Shown piece after piece: positions 1 to 8,621 of a stretch of 64,000 bases of DNA; position 1 is the stretch's first letter; every line of letters begins with the position of its first letter. The stretch is from CAZGUX01 sp964529305 (GTDB lineage Bacteria > Acidobacteriota > Terriglobia > Bryobacterales > Bryobacteraceae), in NCBI GenBank assembly GCA_964529305.1, contig CAZGUX010000285.1, positions 1-64,000 on the forward strand. The letters are read 5' to 3'. The position numbers were made by a program, and so were the translations under genes. The notes under the pieces were generated by a model. The model saw nothing but the letters and a program-made list of their open reading frames with translations. It did no database searches and had not been told where the DNA came from.

Positions 1-579
1 ATGGAACGTCACGGATGGATGGTCACGGCGATGTGGATGGCGGCTTCGGCAACCTGCCTGAGCGGCCAGCAACGGTTGGCGGTGGTCCTGTTCGACTCCG
101 TTGGGATCGAAGAGCAGGATACGAAGTACGCGCTGGAACAGGCCCAGTGGTTCTTCCAGAACCTGGGCATTCCCACTGAGTGGACCGTGTGCCGCTCTCT
201 GTCATCGTGCCCGATGCCCTCTGAAGGCGCCTACGTGCGGGTGAGCGTGGTGGGCTGGACAAAAGGGACGCTTCTCGGCTTTGCCCGGATGGATTCGGCA
301 GCGGGCGGCAACCCGCAGGTCTATGTCTTTGAAGGTGCGGTGCGCAAGACGGCGGGAAAAGATCCGTTCGCGCGGGCGCTGGCGTGCGTGATGGTGCACG
401 AGATCCTGCACTCGCTGGGCTTGGAGCACACCCCCCACGGAATCATGCGCGACACGGTGGGCAACCACGAACTGGCCAGCTTCCTGAATGGGCTGGCGAT
501 GCCGGCCTACCAGTTGAAGCAACTCCGCGCGGGCCTCGCCCGGCTAAGTCCATCACCAACGGTCGCTGACGGAAACTGA
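1..579 (+). CDS. Secreted metzincin-like putative metalloprotease, copy A
   Basis: A 192-residue protein with a hydrophobic N-terminus ending near Gln23, so probably exported. Residues 133-143 read HEILHSLGLEH, the HExxHxxGxxH zinc site of metzincins (His133, Glu134, His137, His143). A GIM triplet at 147-149 resembles the Met-turn. The chain is much shorter than classical matrixins, so protease activity is inferred from the motif only. It is a paralog of the gene at 3588-4166. The first 119 bases of the two genes are identical, after which differences are scattered. The ATG at base 1 matches the start of the other copy, so the gene is probably complete although nothing upstream is visible. 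It converges on the kinase gene at 586-3468, with only 6 bases between the stops. Confidence 0.7.
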   Translation: MERHGWMVTAMWMAASATCLSGQQRLAVVLFDSVGIEEQDTKYALEQAQWFFQNLGIPTEWTVCRSLSSCPMPSEGAYVRVSVVGWTKGTLLGFARMDSAAGGNPQVYVFEGAVRKTAGKDPFARALACVMVHEILHSLGLEHTPHGIMRDTVGNHELASFLNGLAMPAYQLKQLRAGLARLSPSPTVADGN

Positions 580-585
580 AGGGCT

Positions 586-3468
586 TTATCTCTCTTCCGG
601 CAACTTGAATGTCCAGATATTTCCAGTGCTCTCGAGCAGGCTCAGTGCGATGCGGTCACGGGCTATCGCAATACCTAGGTGAAAGAGGCCCGGGCTCTGT
701 AGCGACAGTCCAGGGCTATGAAAATGGCGGACTTCGATCGGTGCCCCGGCGGGCCGCTTCGTAGCCGGGTCCAGGCGCTGGGCCCACAGGCAGCGGAACC
801 CATCGCGGTCGGAGTGGTAGTAGATCAGATTCCCATCCGGAGACCAGCGTGGCCGAAAGTCCGAAGCTGCACCGTCCGTAATCGGAATCCATTGGGAATC
901 TGGGATCACAGCCGCGCCGAGGAAGGGGGCGACCATAACCTGACTTCGTACGGTGGCTCCCATCCGAAGAAAGCTGATCCAGCGGTCGTCCGGAGAGAAG
1001 CGGGCTTGAATCAGCCCGTGCTTCGAGTGCCTCACGATCCGCATGGTTTCTCCAGTGGCAACCTGGAGCATCCCTATGTACTTGGGAGCTCCCCAATCGT
1101 AGAGGATCCTCGTTCCGTCAGTAGACCAGGCGGGAGCAGCGCCGCAGTCCTCGCACACCATCTCCGGAACGCCGCCACCAGCACGGACGACGTGGATCGA
1201 ACTCCTGTCATTGCCATCAATGGAGAAAGCGATCTTCGAGCCGTCCGCGTTGAAGGCAGGGTATCCTCTGTTGAGCGGCACGGCGAAAACAGGGGCTTCC
1301 CTGCCACTGGCAAGGTCCTTCAGGACTACTTCACTCCGTGTAGGCCCGTTCGCAACGAAAGCCAGCCTCTTTGCATCCGGTGAGAGGGAGGGGTGCAATT
1401 GGAAGGCCGCGCCGTGGGTTAGGTGCTGCAGCTCACCCGTGACTTTCCCACGACTCGCGTCGACCGGCAAGTTCCAGATGTTGATATTCCGTGTCAGGTT
1501 GGCGAAAACCACCCGGCCGTCCGCCGAGATGCGCGCGTTGACATTCAGGCCGACTCCGAATGTCAATTGCCTGGGCTTGCCTGCGATCCGCCAGGTTGTG
1601 GTCGAGATCGGAATCCGCCAGAGATTCGTCGTGTCCCCGCTCTGCTCAGAGAACACGAGGTCTCCGCCATGCCAAGCGCCGGGGGACGGCCCCACCTCCT
1701 GTCTTCGTTCGGTAAACGGCCGCCCCTCCTGGGCGAAAATGTCGGCTGCCCCTGTCTTGTTGGCAGGCCCGCCATCCAAGGGGGTGACCCACCAGTCGGC
1801 GGCTCCTCCCACTTCAGGAATTCCACGAAACACCAAGTGCTTTCCATCGGGGGTCCACAGCGGCCTGATGGCATCAAAGAAATCGGGCTGCAGCCGCCGA
1901 GGCCGTCCGCCGCCGGAAGAAGCTACGTAGATGCCGGAACCTTGAGCGCTGGTGACCATCCCACCGACTGCATACGCGATCTCGGAGCCATCGGGAGAAA
2001 ACCGCGGCATCGACCCCGAACTGGCGATCAGCCGGGCCTCGCCGCCAAGCGCGGGAATGACGTAAACGCCGCCGCCGTCCTTTTCCGAGCGGAAGACAAT
2101 CCGGGTGCCGTCGGGAGAGAAATCGGGTGATTGCTCGTTCGCTGGGTCCCTTGTCAGGCGCATTGGTACACCACCATCGATCTGTTGGACCCAGATGTCC
2201 AGATTGCCCTCTCCGGCGCGGTCGGAGGCGAAGGCCAGGAGTTTGCCATCGGGCGACAATGCAGGCTGAGTTGTCAGTCCGGAATCGGAAGTGAGCCGGA
2301 TTAGCTGTGGCGTCGCACTCGGGTGTGGAGACCATCTCAGCCGGAACGCGAAGCCCATGGCGGCCAGAACGACGGCTGCGCCTGTGAGGGACAATGCCCA
2401 GAGTCTCCCCCGCCCTTTCGGAGCTGCGGCCACAGGCTCCCCAGAAAGAGTATCTTCCCTGATCGCATCGAGTTGGATCCTGACGTCGCCGATGTGCTGG
2501 AAGCGCCGCGCCGGGTCTTTCTTCAGGCACAGCAAAACGACACGCTCCAACTCCCCGGGGACACCGGGCGCAATCTCTCGGAGCAGTCCAGGTTCCTGGT
2601 GCAGAATCGCTGCCAGCAGCGCCACGGTCGTCTCTCCCACAAAGGCGCGCCGCCCCGCGAGCATCTCGTACAGCACCGCTCCAAACGAAAAGACGTCTGT
2701 ACGGAGGTCGCTCTTCCGCCCTTCGGCCTGCTCGGGCGACATGTAGGCCGGCGTCCCCATCACCGCGCCCGGCACAGTCAGAGTGACCGTTGCGCCGTCA
2801 GCCATCGGCATTCGCCGCGCCAGCCCGAAATCCAGGAGCTTGATCCGGCCGCCTCCGTTGACCATGATGTTGGCTGGCTTCAGGTCGCGGTGAACCACAC
2901 CCGCCGCGTGCGCCTGTTCCAGCGCATCTGCGATCTGGATGGCGTAGTCCAGCGCCCGCGCCACGGGCAGGCCCTTGGACGGAATCACCTTGTCCAGCGA
3001 ACGGCCTTCCACGTATTCCATCGCGATGAAGTCCACTCCACGATCGGAGCTGATTTCATGCACGGTGACGATGTTCGGATGGTTGAGGGCGGAAGCCGCG
3101 CGCGCTTCCCGCATCAGCCTCCGCTTCTGGTCGGGATCGGGCAGCAGGACCTTTACCGCTACCTGCCGTTGAAGGCGCGTGTCATACGCCCGGTAAACGG
3201 CTCCCATGCCCCCCTCGCCCAGTTTCGCCTCCACGCGATACTGCGCCAGCATCTCGCCGGGGGCGAACGTGGGGACTTGGGCAAACACGCCGGCGGCGGG
3301 GCTGTTCAGGGTTTGGGTCCCGTGATCGGCCAACAGACGCTCGACCTCGCCGCGCAATTCCGCATTCCCGCCACAGGCGGATTCCAGGTAGGCGTGACGA
3401 TCCGTTTCCGGCATCTCCACCGCCGCACTGAAGATCTCTTTGATGTGCGCCCAGCGCTCCGCGGTCAT
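586..3468 (-). CDS. Membrane Ser/Thr protein kinase with TolB/WD40-like propeller, copy A
   Basis: PknB-type protein of 960 residues. After an 80-residue N-terminal helical region comes a kinase domain with GEGGMG at 84-89, ATP-binding Lys106, HRDLKPAN at 193-200, DFG at 213-215 and GTPAYMSPEQ at 238-247. A single membrane segment lies at about 356-376. From about 390 to the end are repeated SPDGK/FSPDG blades of a TolB-like beta-propeller, probably outside the cytoplasm. All catalytic residues are present. The reading frame stays open upstream, but I start at the ATG at 3468 because MTAERW then aligns exactly with the paralog at 4212-7097. Unlike that paralog, this copy has no sigma-factor gene upstream. 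The two kinases are very similar in the N-terminal half and diverge in the propeller. Confidence 0.88.
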   Translation of the reverse strand: MTAERWAHIKEIFSAAVEMPETDRHAYLESACGGNAELRGEVERLLADHGTQTLNSPAAGVFAQVPTFAPGEMLAQYRVEAKLGEGGMGAVYRAYDTRLQRQVAVKVLLPDPDQKRRLMREARAASALNHPNIVTVHEISSDRGVDFIAMEYVEGRSLDKVIPSKGLPVARALDYAIQIADALEQAHAAGVVHRDLKPANIMVNGGGRIKLLDFGLARRMPMADGATVTLTVPGAVMGTPAYMSPEQAEGRKSDLRTDVFSFGAVLYEMLAGRRAFVGETTVALLAAILHQEPGLLREIAPGVPGELERVVLLCLKKDPARRFQHIGDVRIQLDAIREDTLSGEPVAAAPKGRGRLWALSLTGAAVVLAAMGFAFRLRWSPHPSATPQLIRLTSDSGLTTQPALSPDGKLLAFASDRAGEGNLDIWVQQIDGGVPMRLTRDPANEQSPDFSPDGTRIVFRSEKDGGGVYVIPALGGEARLIASSGSMPRFSPDGSEIAYAVGGMVTSAQGSGIYVASSGGGRPRRLQPDFFDAIRPLWTPDGKHLVFRGIPEVGGAADWWVTPLDGGPANKTGAADIFAQEGRPFTERRQEVGPSPGAWHGGDLVFSEQSGDTTNLWRIPISTTTWRIAGKPRQLTFGVGLNVNARISADGRVVFANLTRNINIWNLPVDASRGKVTGELQHLTHGAAFQLHPSLSPDAKRLAFVANGPTRSEVVLKDLASGREAPVFAVPLNRGYPAFNADGSKIAFSIDGNDRSSIHVVRAGGGVPEMVCEDCGAAPAWSTDGTRILYDWGAPKYIGMLQVATGETMRIVRHSKHGLIQARFSPDDRWISFLRMGATVRSQVMVAPFLGAAVIPDSQWIPITDGAASDFRPRWSPDGNLIYYHSDRDGFRCLWAQRLDPATKRPAGAPIEVRHFHSPGLSLQSPGLFHLGIAIARDRIALSLLESTGNIWTFKLPEER

Positions 3469-3510
3469 AGCAATCCACCGGGCGCCCGTTAGCCCGCAGC
3501 CCGGTTCGTC

Positions 3511-3552
3511 TATCTTACGCCGTCCCCCCAAAAAAAATTGTTGGCCCTTTTT
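3511..3552 (-). promoter_or_regulatory. Putative promoter region upstream of kinase A
   Basis: Read on the minus strand, AAAAAGGGCC (3552-3543) is followed 23 bases later by CGTAAGATA (3519-3511). The same two blocks, as AAAAAGGGCC and CGTACGATA, occur upstream of the ECF sigma gene at 7733-7724 and 7704-7696 with 19 bases between them. Conservation between the duplicated modules in otherwise diverged non-coding DNA suggests a shared control element, perhaps a promoter read by the module's own ECF factor. That last point is inference. Confidence 0.35.
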
Positions 3553-3587
3553 TTCGCCCGCTTCCGCGACATGGCGGGAGCAGCGAA

Positions 3588-4166
3588 ATGGAACGTCACG
3601 GATGGATGGTCACGGCGATGTGGATGGCGGCTTCGGCAACCTGCCTGAGCGGCCAGCAACGGTTGGCGGTGGTCCTGTTCGACTCCGTTGGGATCGAAGA
3701 GCAGGACACGAAGTACGCGCTGGAGCAGGCCCGGTGGTTCTTCCAGAACCTGGAGATTTCGACAGACTGGACAGTGTGCCGGTCGCTGGCCTCGTGCCCC
3801 ATGCCCTCTGAAGGCGCCTACGTGCGGGTGAGCGTGGTGGGCTGGACGAAGGGGACAATCCTGGGGTTCGCGAGAATGGACGCGGCGGCCGGTGGCCACC
3901 CGCAGGTGTATGTGTTTGAGAGCGCAGTGCGCAAGGCGGCGGGAAAGGATCCGTTCGCGCGGGCGCTGGCGTGCGTGATGGTGCACGAGATCCTGCACTC
4001 GCTGGGCCTGGAGCACGCGCCCTACGGAATCATGCGCGACAACGTCGGCAAGCAGGAGCTGGCAAGTTTCCTCAAAGGTCCGGCGATGCCGGGGTACCAG
4101 TTGAAGCAGTTGCGCGCGGGAGTTTCAAGTTTACGTTCCGCCCAGACGGTTGCGCGGGGGAGGTGA
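3588..4166 (+). CDS. Secreted metzincin-like putative metalloprotease, copy B
   Basis: A 192-residue paralog of the gene at 1-579 with the same exported-looking N-terminus and the same HEILHSLGLEH zinc signature at 133-143, followed by GIM at 147-149. Differences from copy A cluster in the middle and at the C-terminus, which ends in a short basic tail (VARGR). The ATG at 3588 lies about 120 bases from the divergent start of kinase A, so the two genes may share a control region. It converges on kinase B with 45 bases between the stops. Retention of both protease copies beside both kinases suggests a functional link, possibly processing of an extracytoplasmic signal, but this is inference. Confidence 0.7.
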   Translation: MERHGWMVTAMWMAASATCLSGQQRLAVVLFDSVGIEEQDTKYALEQARWFFQNLEISTDWTVCRSLASCPMPSEGAYVRVSVVGWTKGTILGFARMDAAAGGHPQVYVFESAVRKAAGKDPFARALACVMVHEILHSLGLEHAPYGIMRDNVGKQELASFLKGPAMPGYQLKQLRAGVSSLRSAQTVARGR

Positions 4167-4211
4167 AAAAACCAGAATGTCCGCTCCCTTCCGGTCGCGG
4201 CTCGGAAGGGG

Positions 4212-7097
4212 TCAGGGTGTCTGCGGCAATTGAAACGCCCAGATGTTGCCGGTGCGCTCGGTCAGATTGAAGACCATCTTGTCCTTCGCGACGCCGAAGC
4301 CGAGTTCGGGGATGTCCGACAGCAGGCGTTTCGGGTCGTGAAAATGGTAGACACTCATCAGAGGTCCGATAGGCCGCTTGGTGGCCGGATCCAGGCGCTG
4401 GGCCCAGATGCATCGGAATCCGTCCCGGTCGGATGTGAAATAGAGCAGGTTTCCGTCCGGCGACCAACGGGGCCGAGAGTCGAAGCCCGAGCCGTCGGAC
4501 ACGAGGATCCACTCCGACTCGGGGATCAACCCCACGGCTGGGAGGGGCGCTACGGCCACGCGGGCTCGGTCCGGGTTCGTGACATAAGCGAAACTCATCC
4601 AGCGGTCTCCGGGACAGTACTGCGGCTGAACGATGGAGTAGACAGGATGCTCCAGAATTGGTCTGTTCGCGCCGGAGACCGTGTCGAATAGCCCCACGTG
4701 CCGCCGCTGCCGGCCAAACCGGTCGTAGAGTAACTTCGTCCCGTCGGAGGACCAGGCCGGGGCATTGCCGCAATCCTCGCAGACCTTCTCCGCCACGCCG
4801 CCGCGGACGGGCACGACATAAAGAGTCTGACGGGGGCCGGCAAACGCGAGCTTCGATCCGTCCATACTGAAACCGGGATACAAATGACTGTTCGGAATGC
4901 CCGACAGCACAGCCTCTTTAGCGGTAGCCACATCTCTGATTCGGAGCCGCGATTGGCCTCGGCCCCGCGTCACAAAGGCCACCTTCGCTCCATCGCGGGA
5001 AACCGTGGGGTCCCTATTGGACTCAGTCTCCTGGGTTAGGCGCTTCAACTCTCCGACAACCTTCGCGCGCAGAGGGTCAAGCCCCAGGCTCCAGACGTCC
5101 CGGTTGACCATCAGGCTGGTGAAGACGACCTGCCCGCCCGCCGATACGGACGGTTCGATGTTCTTTCCGGCTCCGAAGGTCAGCCGTTGTGGCTCTCCGG
5201 CCACTTCCCAGTTTCTGGTCGAGATTGGAATCTGCCAGAGATTCCCGGAGTCTGTCGCGGGCGCCGAAAAGAGGAGGCGGCTTCCGATCCAAGCCTTGGG
5301 AGACCCATAAAGGTTCCAAGCTCTTCTCTGTCGCAGGACCTCGCCCGCCCGCGTCCGGATCGCCGGTCCGCCGTCGACCGGCACAACCCACCAGTCGCTC
5401 TGCTCCTGGTCACGCTCGTCGAAAAAGCCCTGGAAGAGCAAGTGCCGGCCGTCACCCGTCCAGACGGGCAGACCGGCGACCCGGAACTCGGGCAGCAACC
5501 GCCTCGGCGGACCGCCTTTAGAAGCCACTACGTAGATGCCCGAGGCTAGTCCGGGGTAGCCGACTCTACCGTCCGAGTAGGCGATCTGGCTGCCATCCGG
5601 GGAGAAGCGGGGGCTCCCACCACGCCGGGCAATCAGCCTGGCATCGCCACCCAGTGACGAAACCACATAGATCCCTCCCCCCTCGCGTTCGGAACGAAAG
5701 ACAACCTCGCTGCCGTCTGGCGAAAACGAAGGCTCGGAATCGTCCGCGGGATCATTCGTCAATTGAATCGGAGTCCCGCCCGCCACGTGCTGAACCCAAA
5801 CGTCCAGGTTCGACCGGCCGGCCCGGTCTGAGCTGTAGGCCAATAGCTTGCCATCCGGCGAAATCGCCGGCTGAAAGGTGAGGCCGACATCCGCGGTAAG
5901 ACGGGTCATTGTCTGCTCGGACGAAGGATCACGGCCGCGGTTCAGCCACACGCCAAGGCTTGCAGCAGTGACCAGAACGAGTGCCGTGGCCCCCAGGGCG
6001 GCCGCAGACAGGCGTTTTCGCCTCTGGTGAGCGGGTCCTGGCACGGTCGCAAGCGTTCCGGACTCGAGTTCCTGGCGCAAGTCCTCGAGTTGCAGCCGGA
6101 GATCACCCATGTGCGCAAACCGCCGCGCCGGGTCCTTCTTCAGACACAGGGCGATCACGCGATCCAACTCTCGCGGCAAATCCGGCACGATCTCCCGGAG
6201 TGGCTGGGGTTGCTCATGCAGGATCGCCGCCAGCAGGGCCAGCGTCGTCCTGGCCGCGAACGGGCGATGGCCGCTCAGCATCTCGTACAGCACCGTGCCG
6301 AAGGAGAAAATGTCTGAACGGTGGTCCGCCTTTTTGCCTTCGGCCTGCTCCGGCGACATGTAGGCCGGCGTGCCCATCACTGCACCCGGCACGGTGAGCG
6401 TGGCGGTCGCGGCCGCATCCAGCGGCACACGTCTGGCTAGCCCGAAGTCCAACAGCTTGATCCGGCCCTCGCCGTTCACCATGACATTGGCCGGCTTCAG
6501 GTCGCGATGAACGACGCCCGCCGCGTGCGCCTGTGCCAGTGCATCCGCGATTTGGATGGCATAGTCGAGCGCGCGCCCCACTGGCAAGCCCTTCGAAGGA
6601 ATCAGCGTGGCCAGTGAGCGGCCCTCCACGTACTCCATGCCGATGAAGTCCAGCCCGCGTTCCGAAGCAATCTCGTAAACGGTGACGATGTTCGGATGGT
6701 TGAGAGCCGAAGCCGCCCGCGCCTCACGCATCAGCCGCTGCTGACGGTCCGGATCGGCGTAAGGATCGGGAAGCAGAACCTTCACCGCCACCTGCCGTTC
6801 CAGGCGCGTGTCAAACGCCCGATAGACCGCGCCCATGCCCCCTTCGCCGAGTTTGGCCTCCACCCGGTAGTGCGCCAGCATCTCGCCGGGGGTGAGCTCA
6901 GGGACTTGGGCGAGCACGCGGACCGCTGGACTGGGCAGGGTTTGGGACGCGTGATCGGCGAGCAGGCGCTCGACCTCGCCGCGTAAGTCCGAGTCCGCGC
7001 CGCAGGCGGACTCCAGGTAGGAGCGGCGAGCCGTTTCCGGCATCTCCACCGCCGCACTGAAGATCTCTTTGATGTGCGCCCAGCGTTCGGCCGTCAT
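4212..7097 (-). CDS. Membrane Ser/Thr protein kinase with TolB/WD40-like propeller, copy B
   Basis: A 961-residue paralog of the kinase at 586-3468. The kinase domain has GEGGMG at 84-89, VAVK with Lys106, HRDLKPAN at about 197-204, a DFG motif and GTPAYMSPEQ. It carries a three-residue insertion (YAD) in the loop after the VAVK strand. A hydrophobic segment at about 364-386 precedes TolB-like SPDG blades that fill the C-terminal 570 residues. Its ATG at 7097 overlaps the stop of the ECF sigma gene as ATGA, so the two are translationally coupled. An ECF factor coupled to a PknB-type kinase is a known acidobacterial and planctomycete arrangement in which the kinase may control the sigma factor; phosphorylation itself is not shown here. 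Confidence 0.9.
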   Translation of the reverse strand: MTAERWAHIKEIFSAAVEMPETARRSYLESACGADSDLRGEVERLLADHASQTLPSPAVRVLAQVPELTPGEMLAHYRVEAKLGEGGMGAVYRAFDTRLERQVAVKVLLPDPYADPDRQQRLMREARAASALNHPNIVTVYEIASERGLDFIGMEYVEGRSLATLIPSKGLPVGRALDYAIQIADALAQAHAAGVVHRDLKPANVMVNGEGRIKLLDFGLARRVPLDAAATATLTVPGAVMGTPAYMSPEQAEGKKADHRSDIFSFGTVLYEMLSGHRPFAARTTLALLAAILHEQPQPLREIVPDLPRELDRVIALCLKKDPARRFAHMGDLRLQLEDLRQELESGTLATVPGPAHQRRKRLSAAALGATALVLVTAASLGVWLNRGRDPSSEQTMTRLTADVGLTFQPAISPDGKLLAYSSDRAGRSNLDVWVQHVAGGTPIQLTNDPADDSEPSFSPDGSEVVFRSEREGGGIYVVSSLGGDARLIARRGGSPRFSPDGSQIAYSDGRVGYPGLASGIYVVASKGGPPRRLLPEFRVAGLPVWTGDGRHLLFQGFFDERDQEQSDWWVVPVDGGPAIRTRAGEVLRQRRAWNLYGSPKAWIGSRLLFSAPATDSGNLWQIPISTRNWEVAGEPQRLTFGAGKNIEPSVSAGGQVVFTSLMVNRDVWSLGLDPLRAKVVGELKRLTQETESNRDPTVSRDGAKVAFVTRGRGQSRLRIRDVATAKEAVLSGIPNSHLYPGFSMDGSKLAFAGPRQTLYVVPVRGGVAEKVCEDCGNAPAWSSDGTKLLYDRFGRQRRHVGLFDTVSGANRPILEHPVYSIVQPQYCPGDRWMSFAYVTNPDRARVAVAPLPAVGLIPESEWILVSDGSGFDSRPRWSPDGNLLYFTSDRDGFRCIWAQRLDPATKRPIGPLMSVYHFHDPKRLLSDIPELGFGVAKDKMVFNLTERTGNIWAFQLPQTP

Positions 7098-7672
7098 GGC
7101 GATGCGCCCGAAGCGAGTTGACCTCGCAGCCAGGCCTTGGCCATCGTCCAGTCCCGCTTGACGGTGCGGGTGGAAATCCCGAGGGCCTGCGCCGTTTCCT
7201 CGATCGACAGCCCGCCGAAGTAGCGAAGTTCGATCACCTTCGCCTGCTGCGGATCCAGATCGGCCAGTCGTGCCAGCACCTCATCCACCGCCAGGATCTC
7301 CTCGGTCTGGGCGAGGTCCGCCCCCAAGTCGAATCTACCCTCATCCAATGTCAAGGGGAAGCCGCCTCGCTTGACGGCTTTCCGCCTGCGCGCATGATCG
7401 ACCAGCAAACGCCGCATCAGTTGGCCGGCCACGCCCATGAACTGCGCGCGGTTCTGCCAGTCGGCCCGGCTTTGGTCCACCAATAACAGGAAGGCTTCGT
7501 GAACGAGGGCGGTGGCTTGGAGCGTGTGGCCGGGACGCTCGCCGCGCATGTAGTAGCCGGCCAGGCGGCGGAGTTCCCGGTAGACGAGGGGAATCAACCG
7601 GTCGACGGCGTCCTTGCGTCCGCCTTTCAACTCGGCCAACAGAGCCGTCACCTCGCCGGAGGCGCTGGGCAT
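7094..7672 (-). CDS. ECF-like RNA polymerase sigma factor (TIGR02999 type)
   Basis: A sigma factor of 192 residues with region 2 (around LQATALVHEAFLLLVD, residues 50-66) and a region 4 helix-turn-helix near the end (ELRYFGGLSIEETAQALGIS, then STRTVKRDW). The LQ-TALVHEA motif is typical of the ECF-like subfamily found next to Ser/Thr kinases. I use the ATG at 7672; a TTG one codon upstream would add one residue. The stop overlaps the start of kinase B (ATGA). No zinc-finger anti-sigma gene is adjacent, so regulation probably runs through the kinase instead. Confidence 0.92.
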   Translation of the reverse strand: MPSASGEVTALLAELKGGRKDAVDRLIPLVYRELRRLAGYYMRGERPGHTLQATALVHEAFLLLVDQSRADWQNRAQFMGVAGQLMRRLLVDHARRRKAVKRGGFPLTLDEGRFDLGADLAQTEEILAVDEVLARLADLDPQQAKVIELRYFGGLSIEETAQALGISTRTVKRDWTMAKAWLRGQLASGASP

Positions 7673-7695
7673 CAACGGTCACCTCGATTCGTCAT

Positions 7696-7733
7696 TATCG
7701 TACGTCGCACGCCGACGAATGGTGGCCCTTTTT
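7696..7733 (-). promoter_or_regulatory. Putative promoter region upstream of the ECF sigma gene
   Basis: On the minus strand AAAAAGGGCC (7733-7724) and CGTACGATA (7704-7696) lie 24 to 61 bases before the sigma ATG. They match blocks upstream of kinase A (3552-3511). The surrounding bases also resemble each other (GCCATG, CGCGGAA). A control element kept in both modules is likely; its use as an ECF promoter is a guess. Confidence 0.35.
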
Positions 7734-7868
7734 GTGGCGTGATTCCGCGCCATGGCGGAGCGTCCTGACGAGACGTGGCGGAAGTGATAGGTCACGACGA
7801 CAGACCTGGGGCGATAGGTTAGAGGGCACCGCGAGGTGCCTGGCACCGAGGCCCCCCCTGTCGCTCAG

Positions 7869-7903
7869 TTGACTAATTAGTTGACTTAGTCTATTATCTA
7901 GTC
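7869..7903 (+). promoter_or_regulatory. Sigma-70-type promoter and palindromic operator of the toxin-antitoxin pair
   Basis: TTGACT (7869-7874) and TATTAT (7892-7897) are separated by exactly 17 bases, a near-consensus housekeeping promoter. The perfect palindrome ACTAATTAGT (7872-7881) overlaps the -35 box and the start of the spacer, and a second TTGACT lies at 7881-7886. The antitoxin ATG at 7904 is only 6 bases past the -10 box, so transcription should begin at or next to the ATG and the mRNA would be leaderless. The palindrome is a plausible autoregulatory antitoxin site. Confidence 0.6.
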
Positions 7904-8140
7904 ATGTCGGTCGAGGTGAATGTGCATGAGGCTAAAACTCACCTCTCTCGCCTGCTGGACCAAGCCATGGCCGGCGAAGATGTGATTATTATGCGGGCTG
8001 GCAGGCCGCTCGTCCGGTTGACTCCTGTCGAGTCGGCGCCCCGCCGACGCACCCTGGGAACGGCGAAAGCAGATTTCGTGGTGCCGGATGACTTCGACAC
8101 GCCTCTGCCCGACGAAGTTCTGGCGGATTTCGAGCGGTGA
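7904..8140 (+). CDS. Antitoxin, Phd/YefM family
   Basis: A 78-residue protein that begins with the Phd/YefM pattern VNVHEAKTHLSRLLDQ and continues with the GEDVIIMRAGRPLVRLTP strand typical of the DNA-binding half. The C-terminal part (LGTAKADFVVPDDFDTPLPDEV) is the flexible toxin-wrapping tail usual in antitoxins paired with PIN toxins. The stop overlaps the toxin start by four bases (GTGA), so the pair is co-translated. The promoter and palindrome just upstream fit self-repression by the complex. The A/T-rich promoter stands out against the GC-rich surroundings, as expected for a mobile small module. Confidence 0.9.
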   Translation: MSVEVNVHEAKTHLSRLLDQAMAGEDVIIMRAGRPLVRLTPVESAPRRRTLGTAKADFVVPDDFDTPLPDEVLADFER

Positions 8141-8520
8141 GGATTCTGCTCGACACTCACATGTTTCTGTGGGCCATCACGGATGACCCGCGTCTGTCGA
8201 ATGTTCACCGCCTCAAGTACACCGATCCGGAGAACGAGTTGTACCTCAGCGTGGCGAGTCTCTGGGAGACGCTGATCAAGGTTGGGCTCGGCAGACTCAC
8301 CTTGCCGGTTCCGGCGGCCGATTACCTGGCGAAGCAGATGGAGAAGAACCGGGTCGCCGTGCTGCCGATTCGCATGACACACTTGGCCGAATTGGAGAAG
8401 TTGCCGCCGCTACACCGGGACCCGTTCGACCGGATGTTGGTCGCTCAGGCGCGGGCGGAAGGGATGCCGATCCTCTCGGCAGACGCCGCGCTCCAGAGAT
8501 ACGATGTCGCGATATTGTGA
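8137..8520 (+). CDS. VapC-type PIN-domain toxin (putative ribonuclease)
   Basis: A 127-residue PIN-domain protein beginning at a GTG. Acidic residues expected for the metal centre are visible in LLDTHMFLWAI (Asp6), in the SLWE segment, in HRDPFDRMLVAQA and in LSADAAL. Length and motif order match VapC toxins that pair with Phd-type antitoxins. These toxins are generally Mg-dependent ribonucleases; the RNA target cannot be read from sequence. The GTG start overlaps the antitoxin stop (GTGA). All motif positions are intact, so it looks functional. Confidence 0.9.
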   Translation: MRILLDTHMFLWAITDDPRLSNVHRLKYTDPENELYLSVASLWETLIKVGLGRLTLPVPAADYLAKQMEKNRVAVLPIRMTHLAELEKLPPLHRDPFDRMLVAQARAEGMPILSADAALQRYDVAIL

Positions 8521-8621
8521 GGCAACGGCGGTTCCCGGAAGCTGACAGGTTCGAGGACAGTCGCCCGGGATTGATGCAATTGGGCGGGCCCTTTGCGGTG
8601 ACGGTCGGGGCCGAGGCATCG

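Larger units (their letters stand above)
1..7733. repeat. Tandem duplication of a protease-kinase module
   Basis: Two copies lie in the same orientation: protease A (1-579) with kinase A (586-3468), then protease B (3588-4166) with kinase B (4212-7097). The unit is about 3.6 kb. Only the second unit keeps an ECF sigma gene (7094-7672). The regions upstream of kinase A (3511-3552) and upstream of the sigma gene (7696-7733) share short blocks. This suggests the ancestral unit contained the sigma gene and copy A lost it. Divergence is uneven: the first 119 bases of the protease genes are identical, while the kinase propellers differ widely. Confidence 0.75.

Noticed and set aside
2323..3492. A 389-codon open frame opposite the kinase A domain
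   Set aside because: It mirrors the kinase codons and has no protein-like features; the same occurs opposite kinase B.
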